Origin: an uncultured Pelagibacteraceae bacterium
GTDB taxonomy: Bacteria; Pseudomonadota; Alphaproteobacteria; Pelagibacterales; Pelagibacteraceae
Direction: 5' to 3'
Assembly (NCBI GenBank): GCA_902635545.1
Contig: CACPOL010000001.1
Location: 1-64,000 of the forward strand
Length of the DNA: 64,000 nucleotides
The notes below the pieces were generated by a model that was not told the origin of the DNA, searched no databases, and saw nothing but the letters and a program-made list of their open reading frames with translations. Of this stretch, positions 35,962 to 44,171 are shown one piece after another; the stretch's first letter is position 1, and every line of letters begins with the position of its first letter. Made by a program: the position numbers and the translations under genes.

Positions 35962-36042
35962 CTTACTTAAAATTTTTTGATAAATATTTTTTTCAATTAA
36001 AAAGTGTTTTTTTTAATTTAAAGAATCAGATACTATTTAAAT

Positions 36043-36081
36043 GAGGTGATGGAGGGAGACTGAAATCACCTCTTTTTTTTT
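36043..36081 (+). terminator. Rho-independent terminator
   Basis: An 8-base-pair stem (GAGGTGAT with ATCACCTC) with a purine-rich 14-base loop is followed directly by nine T residues. This is a textbook intrinsic terminator for transcription on the plus strand, so it most likely ends the lipoprotein gene. The loop contains GGAGGG, a Shine-Dalgarno-like sequence, which is unusual for a terminator loop. Confidence 0.85.
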
Positions 36082-36124
36082 CCAACATTTATTAATTTTT
36101 GTTTATCATATATAGTAATTAATT

Positions 36125-36325
36125 ATGGCAGACAAAAAAATTAGATCAGTTGCAAAAACCTTTTCTTGGAGATTTTTTATATTTGTATATTGGATGGTAT
36201 TTGGTTTCATATACACAGGTACTTTTACAGGAGCAGGAATATTAGGTCTCGGTTCAATTATTCCACTTCTTTTCTATTATTTGCATGAAAGAATTTGGAA
36301 TAAAGTTACTTGGGGTACTAATTAA
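36125..36325 (+). CDS. DUF2061 small membrane protein
   Basis: A 66-residue protein with KIRSVAKTFSWRFF at the start, two membrane helices (IFVYWMVFGFIYTG and AGILGLGSIIPLLFYYLH) and the ending ERIWNKVTWG. The R-S-x-x-K-T-x-S-W-R and HE(R/K)xWxxxxWG motifs are diagnostic for DUF2061. In some bacteria family members lie near sulfate-assimilation genes such as cysN/cysC. Function is unproven. It is bounded upstream by the terminator and converges with the malonyl-CoA decarboxylase gene with 3 bases between. Confidence 0.87.
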   Translation: MADKKIRSVAKTFSWRFFIFVYWMVFGFIYTGTFTGAGILGLGSIIPLLFYYLHERIWNKVTWGTN

Positions 36326-36328
36326 AGA

Positions 36329-37636
36329 TTATTTTACGACTTTTTTAAGTTTATCCGAAATAGTTATCATTTTATTGTTAACATAATTTTCGTGATTTTT
36401 TTCAATACTTTTTAACTCATAAAGATAATTAACCATCACTCCAAATGATCTTTTCATACCAACTTCTGAGATATTTGCATTTATATTAATGTCGTCTATT
36501 ATTGCACCATTTCCTAGGTGAAATCTGCATACATCATTTACAGGTAGTCCTTTGTGATTTTTTTCATTAATTAGATAGTGTGCAACAAGTTTGATAATGG
36601 TATCTTTATTTGAAATAATTCTTCCGTCTCCAATTTTTAAATCAGATGACTTTAAAAATGAAATATTTTCATAAGGTATGTCTTTAATTATTGTCTTTAT
36701 TTTACCTTTATCTAGGTATGAAAACCAATCAGCAAAACCTGGAATTGGTGACAATGTTCCAAAATTTTTAATATTCGGAAGTTCCTCTTGAATTTCATAT
36801 ACAACTCTTTTAATCAAAAAATTTCCTAATGTAACTCTCGATAAACCTTCTTGACAATTACTAATAGAATAAAAAGTAGCAGTATCATATTTTTTTTCAC
36901 CTCCAGTATGAGGTTTCATAATTTCTTGTATAGATTTTCCTAAACCATTTGTAAGAGCAACTTGAACAAAAATAATTGGTTCATCTTCTAATGCTGGATG
37001 AAAATATGAAAAAAACCTTCTATCTTCCCCTAATCTTCTTTTTAATTCATCCATATTCTTAATTTCATGAACTCTTTCATACTTCATAATCTTTTCTAAA
37101 ACAGCAGCTTTAGTATCCCAAGTAATTTTTTCTAACTTTAGAAACCCTGGATTAAACCAAGATTTAAATAATTCCCTCAAATCATTATCTAAATTTTGTA
37201 AATCTGGATTTTCATCTAAAACTTTTAACAAATCTTCTCTTAATGAAACGATAGTAGATATACCATTAGGTGACATGTTCAATCGTCTAAAGAACTCTCT
37301 TCTTTTTCCCTCAGATATAATAAATAGATTAAAGAGATTTTTTTCATTTTGTGTTTTTTTATAAATATCTATTGCCTCACTAACTTTTGAATGACTTGGT
37401 TTATATTTTTCATTAATCTTTTTAAAAAAAGCCAGCTTTTTTTCCAAATCTAAAGTTTGATATAAATCTGTGATATCTCTAGCGACTGTAATACCAAATG
37501 CTGCACCCTTATTAGAAATCAAATCATCACATAAAATTAATATTGAATCTAAATCATTTTTCTTTACTTTTCGTTTTTTAAATAATTTTTGACCAACGTC
37601 AGCTATTGATGAAATTATTTCTTTTAAGTTAAACAT
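36329..37636 (-). CDS. Malonyl-CoA decarboxylase
   Basis: A 435-residue malonyl-CoA decarboxylase (MCD, MlyCD/MatA type). An N-terminal helical oligomerisation domain (about residues 1-170) is followed by the GNAT-like catalytic domain with FFHPALEDEPIIFVQVAL-like residues, FYSISNCQEGLSRVTLGNFLIK and TLSPIPGFADW. The His/Ser catalytic pair of the family lies in the later segment around ..DVCRFHLGNGA. It converts malonyl-CoA to acetyl-CoA. No malonyl-CoA synthetase or malonate carrier is adjacent, although a TRAP transporter lies 3 kb away. The TauE-like gene sits 20 bases upstream on the same strand. Confidence 0.9.
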   Translation of the reverse strand: MFNLKEIISSIADVGQKLFKKRKVKKNDLDSILILCDDLISNKGAAFGITVARDITDLYQTLDLEKKLAFFKKINEKYKPSHSKVSEAIDIYKKTQNEKNLFNLFIISEGKRREFFRRLNMSPNGISTIVSLREDLLKVLDENPDLQNLDNDLRELFKSWFNPGFLKLEKITWDTKAAVLEKIMKYERVHEIKNMDELKRRLGEDRRFFSYFHPALEDEPIIFVQVALTNGLGKSIQEIMKPHTGGEKKYDTATFYSISNCQEGLSRVTLGNFLIKRVVYEIQEELPNIKNFGTLSPIPGFADWFSYLDKGKIKTIIKDIPYENISFLKSSDLKIGDGRIISNKDTIIKLVAHYLINEKNHKGLPVNDVCRFHLGNGAIIDDININANISEVGMKRSFGVMVNYLYELKSIEKNHENYVNNKMITISDKLKKVVK

Positions 37637-37655
37637 AAAGTTTTTGTTATTTTTA

Positions 37656-38492
37656 TTAACTTATTTTTAAAAATTCAATAAAAGATCTTATTGAAACAAT
37701 TATTAGAAAAGTTCCAAAAATTTTACTTAATAATCTTTTATTAATCTTATAAACAGCTTTTGCACCTAAACGAGCCATTATCATTGTCACAGGCACAAAA
37801 ACTAAAAAACCTAACAAATTAATATAACCAATGCTAAAGGGTGTGTTTACATTATCAATTATTTTACCCCCACTAATCATGGTTATAGTTCCACTTACTG
37901 CTATTAAAAATCCAACTGCGGCTGCCGTTCCAATAGATTTTCTTATATCATATCCAAAAGTTCTCATAAAAGGAACCATCAGTGAGCCTCCTCCTATTCC
38001 TAAAGGTACTGATATAAAACCGATTATTACACCTGATATTTTTTTCACTAAATTTGATATTGTTTTTGGATTTTCTACTAACTGTTCTCTTAAAAAAATA
38101 AAAAATAAACCTACAATAAATGCGAATACAGAGAAAAATAAAACTAAGGATGGAGTTTTCATACTTACAGCTAAAAAAGTTCCGGCAATTACTCCAGTTA
38201 AAATAAAAAAACCAAAAGATTTGACCATTTTAAAATCAACTGCATCGTATTCCATATGTGTTTTAGTTGATATTATTGAAGTTGGTATAATAATCGCTAA
38301 TGATGTTCCAACTGACAAATGCATTCTTGTAACAATATCAAAATCTAAAACTGTAAAAGCATAATATAAAGCTGGAACCATTATTATTCCGCCACCAACT
38401 CCTAAAAGTCCAGCCATAAAACCAGCAACAGCAGCAGCAATTGTAAGTACTGTTAAAAGATTGATTAATTCAGCAAAATTTAAAATATCCAT
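37656..38492 (-). CDS. TauE/SafE-family membrane transporter (second copy)
   Basis: A 278-residue TauE/SafE protein with two homologous halves. The motifs are VAGFMAGLLGVGGGIIMVPAL in the first half and IGFISVPLGIGGGSLMVPFM in the second. It is shorter than the paralogue at 7754-8848 because it lacks the central loop and C-terminal extension. Substrate may be sulfite, another anion or an organic acid. Here the neighbours are dusA (sharing a base) and malonyl-CoA decarboxylase, so no sulfur role is implied by context. Confidence 0.85.
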   Translation of the reverse strand: MDILNFAELINLLTVLTIAAAVAGFMAGLLGVGGGIIMVPALYYAFTVLDFDIVTRMHLSVGTSLAIIIPTSIISTKTHMEYDAVDFKMVKSFGFFILTGVIAGTFLAVSMKTPSLVLFFSVFAFIVGLFFIFLREQLVENPKTISNLVKKISGVIIGFISVPLGIGGGSLMVPFMRTFGYDIRKSIGTAAAVGFLIAVSGTITMISGGKIIDNVNTPFSIGYINLLGFLVFVPVTMIMARLGAKAVYKINKRLLSKIFGTFLIIVSIRSFIEFLKIS

Positions 38493-39496
38493 TAAACAAT
38501 CACCTGATTTGCTTTCTCATTATTTTGTACAATTGTCATAATATGTTTTGATTTCTGAAAGTCAGAGTCTCTTGCCATCATATTGTTACTCAAATATCTT
38601 TTCCAATCTTTTGAACCTATCTGTCCATGATAAAGTCCAACAGTGTGTCTCATTATATGATTTACTTTTGTTCCGATTTTTACTTCTTTCTCTAAGTATT
38701 CTAAAAGTTGTTTTACAACTTCTTCACGAGTTGGATTTTTTTTATTGTTAAAGATATTTTTCTCAATTTCAACTAAGAAAAAGGGATTTTGATAAATTAA
38801 CCTACCAATCATTACACCATCACAATGAACTAAGTGATTTTTAATTTCTTCAATTTTAGTAATTCCTCCATTAATAATTATTTCTAAGTTCGGATTTTCT
38901 TTTTTAATATCATAAACCATTTGATAGTTTAATTTAGGAATTGTTAAATTTTGTTTTGGAGATAAACCTTTTAAAATAGCTTTTCTAGCATGTAACATTA
39001 TTGTATTACATCCAGCCATTTTAATTTGATTCAAAAAACTATTTAAGTATTCAAAATCTTCAGTTTGATCAAATCCTATTCTAGTCTTTGCTGTTACAGG
39101 GATTTTGCATGAATTAACCATCGAATTTATACATTCACCTACTAAATCTGGCTCTTTCATTAAACAGGCTCCAAATTTATTTTTTTGAACTTTTTTACTC
39201 GGGCATCCTAAATTAATATTTATTTCATCATAACCCATATCTTCAGCAATTTTTGAAACTTCAGCTAATTCTTTTTTATCTGAACCACCAACTTGCAAAG
39301 CTAAAGGTTTTTCTTCCTCACTAAATGAAAGAATTTTTTTTCTATCCCCATGTATTGCAGACTTAGTTGCTACCATTTCAGAATAAAGCATCACGTTTTT
39401 GCTCATAAGTCTCATAAAAAAACGATCATGTCTGTCCGTGCAATCCATCATTGGAGCAACCGAAACTTTTCTATTTATTTTATTTTTAATATCCAA
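38492..39496 (-). CDS. dusA: tRNA-dihydrouridine synthase A
   Basis: A flavin enzyme that reduces uridine in the tRNA D-loop. Motifs include VSAPMMDCTDRHDRFF-like residues at the N-terminus (VSVAPMMDCTDRHDRFF), the catalytic cysteine in NLGCPSKKVQKNKFGACLM, and NGGITKIEEI for FMN. DRHDRFF and the length (334 residues from this start) point to DusA rather than DusB/C. There is no suitable ATG: in-frame TTG codons occur at 39496 and 39535. I prefer 39496 because it overlaps the preceding dctM stop by only a few bases and matches the usual short N-terminus. Confidence 0.88.
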   Translation of the reverse strand: MDIKNKINRKVSVAPMMDCTDRHDRFFMRLMSKNVMLYSEMVATKSAIHGDRKKILSFSEEEKPLALQVGGSDKKELAEVSKIAEDMGYDEININLGCPSKKVQKNKFGACLMKEPDLVGECINSMVNSCKIPVTAKTRIGFDQTEDFEYLNSFLNQIKMAGCNTIMLHARKAILKGLSPKQNLTIPKLNYQMVYDIKKENPNLEIIINGGITKIEEIKNHLVHCDGVMIGRLIYQNPFFLVEIEKNIFNNKKNPTREEVVKQLLEYLEKEVKIGTKVNHIMRHTVGLYHGQIGSKDWKRYLSNNMMARDSDFQKSKHIMTIVQNNEKANQVIV

Positions 39497-40817
39497 GTGC
39501 TTTACCCATAATTTTATCAGGCAACCAAGTAACAATCTCTGGGAATATACATAAAATTACAATTGCTAAAGCCATTATTATCATAAATGGTATAGATCCT
39601 TTTAAAATTTCTGACAAACTAACGTCTGGGGTAATTCCTTTAATAATATAAAGATTTAAACCAACAGGTGGTGTTATTAATCCAATCTCCATATTAATTG
39701 TAAATACAATTGCAAACCAATAGGGATCAAAACCTAATGTAGTAATTACAGGTAATAAAATTGCTGAAGTCATTACAATTACTGCAACTGGTGGCAAAAA
39801 GAAACCTGCTATTAATAGAAATATGTTTATCAAAATAAATACAATCCATTTATTCGAGCTTAACTCTACCATGCTCTGGGCTAATGACTGAGTTACATAG
39901 AGCTGTGAAAGAGTAAATGCAAAAAGATAGGATGCTGCAATAATAAACATTATCATTACACTTTCTTTCATTGAAACTTTAACAATGTTCCAAATCTTTT
40001 TTGGTTGATAAATTTTATAAACTACTGCAATTAATACAAAAACTAGGAATGCTCCAACTCCAGATGCCTCGGATGGTGTCGCAACCCCTCCGTAAAGTAC
40101 ATACAAAACTCCTGCTATAATCGCTAAGAAAGGAAGAATTCTTGGTAATACTTCAAGTTTTTCTTTTAAAGTAGGTCTTACTCTATTTCTCAAAGCTTTT
40201 GCTGCATCTTTATCTATAAAGTAACTATGTATTAAAGCCCAAATGGCAAACATACCTGCTAGCATGAAGCCTGGAATTAAACCACATAAAAATAATCTAC
40301 CAATTGATGTTCCTGTTGCAATTCCATAAACAATTAAAACAATACTTGGGGGAATTAAAACTCCTAAAGTTCCACCAGCAGCAATAGTTCCAGTTGCAAT
40401 TTGATCAGAATATCCTCTTTTTCTCATCTCTGGTATACCCATAGTTCCAATTGCCGCACAAGTTGCTGGGCTTGATCCACTTAAAGCTGCAAAAATCGAA
40501 CAAGCTCCAATGTTAGAAATTACCAATCCTCCTGGAACTCTCCAAAGCCATCTATCTAATCCTGTATATAAATCTTTTCCTGCCGGAGAATTGGCGACTG
40601 CCATTCCCATCAAGATAAACATTGGTATGGAAAGTAAAACAAATGAGTTAAGTCCTGCAAAAAATGTTTCAGCGAAAACATCTAGCATTTGAAAACCTTC
40701 AAATGTTACTAACAAAGCTATAGATACAAAACTTAAACCAAAAGCAATTGGAATTCCAGAAAAGAGAACCAATAAAGTAAATACTGCAACTATTAAAGCT
40801 ATGATTAATGGATCCAT
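39486..40817 (-). CDS. dctM: TRAP transporter large permease subunit
   Basis: A 443-residue DctM-type protein with about twelve to thirteen membrane helices. Family features are ALSGSSPATCAAIGTMGIPEM and GGTLGVLIPPSIVLIVYGI, the latter the conserved helical-hairpin substrate/sodium site. The GLITPPVGLNLYIIKG segment near the end is the second hairpin. It forms the sodium-driven channel for a periplasmic-binding-protein-dependent importer with DctQ and DctP encoded just upstream. It abuts dctQ with no spacer and overlaps the dusA 5' end. Confidence 0.93.
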   Translation of the reverse strand: MDPLIIALIVAVFTLLVLFSGIPIAFGLSFVSIALLVTFEGFQMLDVFAETFFAGLNSFVLLSIPMFILMGMAVANSPAGKDLYTGLDRWLWRVPGGLVISNIGACSIFAALSGSSPATCAAIGTMGIPEMRKRGYSDQIATGTIAAGGTLGVLIPPSIVLIVYGIATGTSIGRLFLCGLIPGFMLAGMFAIWALIHSYFIDKDAAKALRNRVRPTLKEKLEVLPRILPFLAIIAGVLYVLYGGVATPSEASGVGAFLVFVLIAVVYKIYQPKKIWNIVKVSMKESVMIMFIIAASYLFAFTLSQLYVTQSLAQSMVELSSNKWIVFILINIFLLIAGFFLPPVAVIVMTSAILLPVITTLGFDPYWFAIVFTINMEIGLITPPVGLNLYIIKGITPDVSLSEILKGSIPFMIIMALAIVILCIFPEIVTWLPDKIMGKALGY

Positions 40818-41312
40818 TTAATTAAAATCCTTTTCATCTGTAAGTTTTATAATTTCTGCTATGTACTGTAATATCATTAATAAAGCTCCCAACATCATCG
40901 ATGAATATGGTATCCATAGTGGTGGGTCCCAAACAGTACCTGTTGAATAATTTTTAGTAAATGCTTCCTCTACCATTAAAAATCCAAAATAAAATAAAAT
41001 TAAGAAAAACAATAAACTTATAGAAGATGTGAAAATTTTTAATCTGATTATATTTTTTTTTGATAAAAAATCATAAATCCATTCCATGCTAACATGAGCT
41101 TTTTCACTAAGGACGTATACACTTCCTATAAAAGTTGAAGCAACTAACAACATAGTTACAAGTTCTGTTTGCCACGTGATCGCTCTTTGAAAAAAATATC
41201 TTTCAAAAACAAGCTCAACGATTACCAAAATAGATAAAAGCAATGCTAATACAGCAAAAGCACCACAAGCTTTAGCTATAAGTTCACAAAATTGAAGATA
41301 CTTTTTTTTCAT
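40818..41312 (-). CDS. dctQ: TRAP transporter small permease subunit
   Basis: A 164-residue protein with four membrane helices of the DctQ family. It includes the middle segment RAITWQTELVTMLLVASTFIGS and the VLSEKAHVSMEWIYDFLS region, which corresponds to the conserved E-E...HxxVD motif. It partners with DctM. The gene is preceded by a hairpin with a T tract that ends right at the ATG, so expression may be attenuated relative to the binding protein. Confidence 0.9.
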   Translation of the reverse strand: MKKKYLQFCELIAKACGAFAVLALLLSILVIVELVFERYFFQRAITWQTELVTMLLVASTFIGSVYVLSEKAHVSMEWIYDFLSKKNIIRLKIFTSSISLLFFLILFYFGFLMVEEAFTKNYSTGTVWDPPLWIPYSSMMLGALLMILQYIAEIIKLTDEKDFN

Positions 41313-41318
41313 AAAAAA

Positions 41319-41351
41319 AACCCCTACTTAATAAGAGAATAAATAGGGGTT
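41319..41351 (-). terminator. Hairpin attenuator between dctP and dctQ
   Basis: On the minus strand AACCCCTA pairs with TAGGGGTT around a 17-base loop. It is followed by a run of T residues that leads straight into the dctQ ATG. This is a rho-independent terminator shape placed between the binding-protein gene and the permease genes, so partial termination would yield much more dctP than dctQM message. There is no separate promoter visible for dctQ. Confidence 0.8.
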
Positions 41352-41365
41352 CTTTATATATTATT

Positions 41366-42376
41366 TTATTTAACTGCTAAAGCCATTTCCATTAACTTAT
41401 CACCACCTGGCACTTTTTCAGCAAATGCTTTGTGAGAAGACTTCTTGGCAATTTCTACCCAAGCAGCATGGTCTTTTGCATCCATGTATACTAATTTTAC
41501 ACCTGCAGCTTTGTAGGCATCCTCAAACTTTTTGTCTAAGTTTTCTACTTGCGCAGTCATGTATTTCTCAGCAATTTTTCCAGCTTTCATTAAAGCTTTT
41601 TGTTGCTTAGAATTTAAAGCATCAAAAGATTTTTTAGACATTAAGATCGGCTCATACATAAACCATAAACCAAATTTTCCTGGAGGAGTTGCACATGAAA
41701 CTTGTTCATAAATTTTGTAACTAACAAAACTTCCTGAACTAGTATTTGCACCTGTTAATACACCTGTTTGTAAACCAGTGTAAATTTCAGATGATGGCAT
41801 ACTTTGAATACCCGCTCCAGCAGCCTCTAACATCTGATTAAAAGCCTTACCAGCAGCTCTCATTACTTGTCCTTTCGCATCACTTGGATTTTTTATACAT
41901 TTAGTTTTTGAAGCAAAACCTCCACCTAACCAAGCATCAGACAAAACTACAACACCAGCATCGTTGATTATTTTTTTAATTTCAGTCATCATTGGACCTT
42001 TATTAAATCTCAATGCATGCTTATGATTCTTTACTGTACCAGGCATCAAAGTAGCATCAAACTCTGGATGAAATTTAGATGCATAAGCTAATGGAAATGC
42101 AGAAATGTCCAACTGGCCAGTTGTCATCGGCTTCCATTGTTCTTTTGGTTTGTATAATGATTTAGCTGGATAAATTCTTATATCTATTCCAACGTTTGCT
42201 TTTTTTACCTCGTCTGCAATAATTTGCACCATTTCGTGACGTGGGTCAAATGATCCATCAGCTCTTGGCGTCCCTGGCCATTGATGACTAGCCTTTAGCG
42301 TAACCGCAAAAGCAGAACCAACAGTGGTTAAAACAAAAACTAATGAAGTTAAATATAAAGATATTTTTTTGAACAT
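41366..42376 (-). CDS. dctP: TRAP transporter substrate-binding protein
   Basis: A 336-residue periplasmic binding protein with a signal peptide (cleavage expected after GSAFA, about residue 24). The mature protein has the DctP fold with SHQWPGTPR at the start, the MRAAGKAFNQMLEAAGA segment including the substrate carboxylate-binding arginine, and PSSEIYTGLQTGVLTGA. Substrates of such TRAP systems are organic acids or similar anions; the specific ligand is not readable. A strong GAGGAG ribosome-binding site lies 8 bases upstream of the ATG. It heads the dctP-dctQ-dctM operon. Confidence 0.92.
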   Translation of the reverse strand: MFKKISLYLTSLVFVLTTVGSAFAVTLKASHQWPGTPRADGSFDPRHEMVQIIADEVKKANVGIDIRIYPAKSLYKPKEQWKPMTTGQLDISAFPLAYASKFHPEFDATLMPGTVKNHKHALRFNKGPMMTEIKKIINDAGVVVLSDAWLGGGFASKTKCIKNPSDAKGQVMRAAGKAFNQMLEAAGAGIQSMPSSEIYTGLQTGVLTGANTSSGSFVSYKIYEQVSCATPPGKFGLWFMYEPILMSKKSFDALNSKQQKALMKAGKIAEKYMTAQVENLDKKFEDAYKAAGVKLVYMDAKDHAAWVEIAKKSSHKAFAEKVPGGDKLMEMALAVK

Positions 42377-42460
42377 TATTAACTCCTCTATTATTATTTA
42401 TTTGATGCATTAAAATGAAGTTATTGATAAGAGTCAATACTACAAAGTACACTAATTATA

Positions 42461-43604
42461 ATGAATGGACCTTTAAAAAATCTATTGGTAGTTGACTTAA
42501 CTAGGGTTCTAGTAGGGCCTTATTGTACGATGATATTATCTGATTTGGGCGCAAGAGTGATCAAAATTGAAGCACCAGAAACTGGAGACGATTCAAGAAA
42601 GTTTGGGCCCTTTGTAAAAGATTATTCTGCATATTTTATGTCTTTAAATAGAGGAAAGGAAAGTATAGCGCTTAATTTAAAAAATAACGATGATAAAAAA
42701 ATTTTTGAAAAAATTCTATCAAAGGCAGATATATTAGTTGAAAATTTCAAGCCAGGAACTTTAGAAAAGTGGGGTTATGGTTGGAATGATGTTAATAAAA
42801 AATATCCAAAGCTAATTTATGCTTCTGCTTCCGGGTTTGGTCAAACAGGACCACTAAAAGAATTACCTGCATATGACATGGTTGTGCAGGGTATGGGAGG
42901 ATTAATGAGTGTAACAGGTCAACCCGACTCTGAACCTACGCGTGTTGGAACATCTATTGGAGATATTACCGCTGGATTATTTACAGCGATAGGTATCAAT
43001 GCAGCTCTTTATGACAGGCAAAAAACAGGTAAAGGAATGTTTATTGATGTTTCGATGTTAGATTGTCAAATTGCAATTTTAGAAAATGCAATTGCAAGAT
43101 ATTTATCAAATAATGAAATACCAAAACCTCTTGGTTCAAGACATCCATCCATCGCTCCTTTTGAAGCTTTTAGAACAAAAGATAGTTACATCATAATAGC
43201 AGCTGGTAACGATAAATTATTTGAAAAATTATGTAATGTTTTGGACATTCCAAATGTATCAAATAACAAAAAATTTATTTCCAACTCTTTAAGATCTAAA
43301 AATATAGATGAATTAAAAAAGATATTAGAAGAAAAACTTGTAAATAAAAAAAACATCTGAGTGGTTAAAAGATATGGAAAAAGATAAAATCCCATGTGGA
43401 CCAATATTTAATATTAAAGAAGCAGTTGAAAATCCTCAAATTGAATCTAGAAATATGATTGTAAAAGCATTTCACAAGGTAGTTGGTGATTTTAGATTAG
43501 CAGGCAATCCAATTAAAATGTCTACCTATAAAGACGAAAAAACTAGAGGTGATATTCCTGATCTAGATGAACATAGAGAAAAAATTTTAAAGGAATTTAA
43601 GTAA
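42461..43604 (+). pseudogene. CaiB/BaiF-type CoA-transferase, broken by a +1 frameshift in an A8 tract
   Basis: Two pieces form one class III CoA-transferase. The first runs from the ATG at 42461 to a TGA at 43360 and shows VDLTRVLVGPYCTMILSDLGA, the GKESIALNLK stretch, ENFKPGTLEKWGYG and YDMVVQGMGGLMSVTG. Its continuation, encoding SEWLKDMEKDKIPCGPI to the end of the protein at 43604, lies in another frame. Removing one A from the eight-A run at 43346-43353 restores a reading frame of about 380 residues, normal for the family. The active-site Asp region (VSMLDCQIA) is intact. It may be a sequencing indel, a true mutation or a slippage-rescued gene. Confidence 0.82.
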
Positions 43605-44126
43605 TTAACTATTTGGCTCCGTGCTATCGTCAGAATTAATTTTAACTACCTGATCTTCAGCTTCTGATAACTCGTCTAAGGTAACCTCTGTTTCTGGATT
43701 ATTATCAACCTCAATATTTGTTTTGGAACTTGATGATAATTCATCTAAATCATCTTGAGAAACTTGTATCTTATCAGGAATTTTTCTTGCTCTTTTTGAT
43801 GGTAAGATTGGAGTGCCACTTTTTGAAATTTCACCTTTATATAGACTTTCAAAATCATCCCCAACTATTTCATCATCCTCTGTACCGTCATCTACCTGTT
43901 CAACATGTTTACGAAGTTTATAAATAGCACTTTCCGTTAAATCATTTACTTTTATAGTTTCTCCGGCAATCTCCCTTAAAGAAATTACTGTATTCTTATC
44001 ATTATCTTTGTTTATAGTTGGTTCTAAACCAGAATTTAATTGAACAGCTCTCTCTTTTGCAACAAGAACTAACTCATAAGGACTTTCGACTTTATCAACA
44101 CAATCTTCAACTGTAACTCTAGCCAT
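43605..44126 (-). CDS. rpoZ: RNA polymerase omega subunit with long acidic C-terminal extension
   Basis: A 173-residue protein. Residues 1-65 form the omega core: [33 protein letters not shown] and [11 protein letters not shown]. The remaining ~100 residues are rich in Asp, Glu and Ser ([23 protein letters not shown]) with one basic patch [11 protein letters not shown]. Typical omega proteins in related bacteria are about 70-130 residues, so this tail is long. Omega stabilises beta' and supports (p)ppGpp binding. It abuts the broken CoA-transferase gene convergently with no spacer. Confidence 0.88.
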   Translation of the reverse strand: MARVTVEDCVDKVESPYELVLVAKERAVQLNSGLEPTINKDNDKNTVISLREIAGETIKVNDLTESAIYKLRKHVEQVDDGTEDDEIVGDDFESLYKGEISKSGTPILPSKRARKIPDKIQVSQDDLDELSSSSKTNIEVDNNPETEVTLDELSEAEDQVVKINSDDSTEPNS

Positions 44127-44171
44127 GCGCAGTATCTACACACGAGAATATTAAAAATCAAGAAAATTTTT

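Noticed and set aside
37831-38364. Open frame of 177 codons antisense to the TauE-like gene
   Set aside because: It lies fully within a clear TauE/SafE gene on the other strand, and its product is a low-complexity, proline/isoleucine/lysine-rich sequence with no domain. It is a shadow of the real frame.
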